DNA of 31,246 nucleotides from the IMG/VR virus record IMGVR_UViG_3300025872_000200, positions 1 through 31,246 of that record; one strand, written 5' to 3'. The stretch is from a virus. Position numbers and translations under genes: made by a program. The stretch's first letter is position 1, and every line of letters begins with the position of its first letter. The notes beneath the pieces are model-generated. The model made no database searches. It worked only from the letters and a program-made list of their open reading frames with translations, and had not been told where the DNA came from. Below are positions 30,136 through 31,246 of the stretch, piece by piece.

Positions 30136-31246
30136 ATGGTTTATCGTCTGTACAATCATCAAAACCAGATGGCTGAACTTGCAGAGAAGGTGTGTTCGAG
30201 TTCTGATAAAGTAAAAATAACGACTGACACGTATCCCGGCGCTGGCAAAACTGGCCAAGGAATCATTTTGGCAAGCCAATCTCTTGGGAAGCGTAAAGCT
30301 GAAAAGGTGATTTGGCTCACGCCGCAAAAGGCTCTGCAAAGTCAGGTGGCAGATGCAACATTGAATGAATCTAGCCATATGTTTAAGACCGGCGGTCGAG
30401 ATGTTCGTCTACAGACGTACAACGGGCTTTTCCCGCGCGAAGATAGAGACGGAATGGTTGCGACGTACTCGCAACTTCAGCACGCGCTCCCTTTCTTTAC
30501 CGAATTTACCAAGAAGTATTCGTGCGTGGTGATTCTTGATGAGCTTCACCAGCTCTCCTTGTCCGCAAACGGACAAGATGGTGTTTGGACAAAGAATGTC
30601 CACAACCTTGTCAGTCACCCAAACGTTACGGTCACGCTCGGTATGACCGGAACCAATGCTAGGCACGACAACAACAAAATATACCTAATGGATTACAAGC
30701 TGCTGTCAGACGGTAGCTATTTACCTCAACCTGACATCCTGTGTACCTATAAGGACGCTATTGCTCAAAACATCGTCTCGCTTTCCAGGTACAACCTTGT
30801 GGACGGTGTGTCCAAGTACATGGACACCAGCAACGATGTTTACGAGATTGCTTTGACCGAAGCAGAGGCGGAGGAGCACGCAAAAGCCTTGCTAACCGCT
30901 CTTACGAGCAAAGAGTATCTCGACCAAGTTCTCGATGTGGCGTTACGCGATTACAACGAAAGACTCAAAAAGTGGCCCCTCTACAAGGGTATGGCTTTCG
31001 GTTATTCAGCCGCGCACGCAAGACAGATTGCCGACATGCTGAATCGTCGAGGCATTCGTGTCGGTGTCGCGTTGTCGGAAGACGAAGATGTTGCATACAG
31101 AACCTTAAATTCATTCAAGGAGGACGACAACTATCAGTGGATTGTCACTGTCGGTATGGCCTCTCAAGGTTTTGATGTCCCAAGGGTCAAAGACATTATT
31201 TATTTGAACAACTGGCGCTCGAAGCCTGCGCTTATTCAAACGTTTG
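30136..31246 (+). CDS. Superfamily 2 DExH helicase, 5' part
   Basis: A helicase of at least 370 residues that continues beyond the window; ATG 30136 directly follows the HNH stop. Motifs are in order: a Q-like start 'YRLYNHQNQMAELAEK', Walker A 'YPGAGKTGQG' (Gly35-Thr39), motif Ia 'VIWLTPQKALQSQV', Walker B DELH (Asp135-His138, 'CVVILDELHQL'), motif III TGT (171-173, 'LGMTGTNAR'), motif IV 'GMAFGYSAAHARQIADML'-like and motif V 'VGMASQGFDVPRVKDIIYLN' (near 340). Motif VI begins at the edge ('ALIQTF'). It is the type used by restriction, defence and phage replication helicases. The residues do not say which. Base composition is less GC-rich than the tail genes. Confidence 0.85.
   Translation, partial: MVYRLYNHQNQMAELAEKVCSSSDKVKITTDTYPGAGKTGQGIILASQSLGKRKAEKVIWLTPQKALQSQVADATLNESSHMFKTGGRDVRLQTYNGLFPREDRDGMVATYSQLQHALPFFTEFTKKYSCVVILDELHQLSLSANGQDGVWTKNVHNLVSHPNVTVTLGMTGTNARHDNNKIYLMDYKLLSDGSYLPQPDILCTYKDAIAQNIVSLSRYNLVDGVSKYMDTSNDVYEIALTEAEAEEHAKALLTALTSKEYLDQVLDVALRDYNERLKKWPLYKGMAFGYSAAHARQIADMLNRRGIRVGVALSEDEDVAYRTLNSFKEDDNYQWIVTVGMASQGFDVPRVKDIIYLNNWRSKPALIQTF

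Overview
The window reads as most of the late region plus the integration/early-control region of a temperate, contractile-tailed bacteriophage (myovirus morphology). The tail genes follow the order of phage Mu and its relatives: DUF2635-like protein, sheath, tube, assembly protein, tape measure, gpN-like (DNA_circ_N), gpP-like hub, gp45-like spike, gp46-like, gp47-like, gp48-like, fibres. The phage does not use a Mu-type transposase here; it encodes a tyrosine integrase and carries the 3' half of a tRNA-Arg(CCU) gene as its likely attachment site. The host is not stated by the sequence. The DNA is moderately GC-rich by eye, uses many GTG and TTG starts, has a two-hydrolase lysis set with a possible small lipoprotein (Gram-negative type), and encodes a small sigma-region-4-like protein with a Cys-rich block of a kind I associate with Myxococcota/deltaproteobacteria. 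Myxococcota is therefore a reasonable but unproven guess.

Layout. Positions 1-278 hold the end of a head/virion surface protein, followed by a strong hairpin (291-338). Positions 404-13559 are the tail and baseplate on the plus strand, nearly all genes overlapping by 1-4 bases, so probably one late operon. Positions 13561-18892 hold four consecutive large fibre/adhesin-type genes (glycine-rich, Ig-like, shaft-repeat, TIG plus lectin-like). Positions 18889-22152 hold small membrane proteins, a holin candidate, a lipoprotein candidate and two peptidoglycan hydrolases, closed by a Rho-independent terminator at 22196-22225.

Positions 22420-25896 form a minus-strand early operon. In transcription order it has two small unknown genes, a RecT-like annealing protein, a Cas4/RecB-like nuclease with a four-cysteine iron-sulfur signature, a protein with an SSB-like acidic tail, and the sigma-region-4-like protein. 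It is driven by a recognisable sigma70 promoter (25955-25990) overlapped by two palindromes. This looks like a phage recombination module. A Cro/CI-like XRE regulator lies at 26363-26896 on the minus strand, with palindromic and direct repeats upstream.

From 27111 onward a plus-strand operon holds three small genes, the integrase, a small gene, an HNH nuclease and a DExH helicase that runs off the window. The most unusual feature is the tRNA-derived att core (29238-29282), which lies in frame inside the integrase open reading frame, about 75 codons after the catalytic tyrosine. The tRNA 5' half is missing on the right side, as expected for attP rather than a prophage junction. Integration here would replace the integrase C-terminus and cut the downstream nuclease/helicase genes away from the integrase operon.
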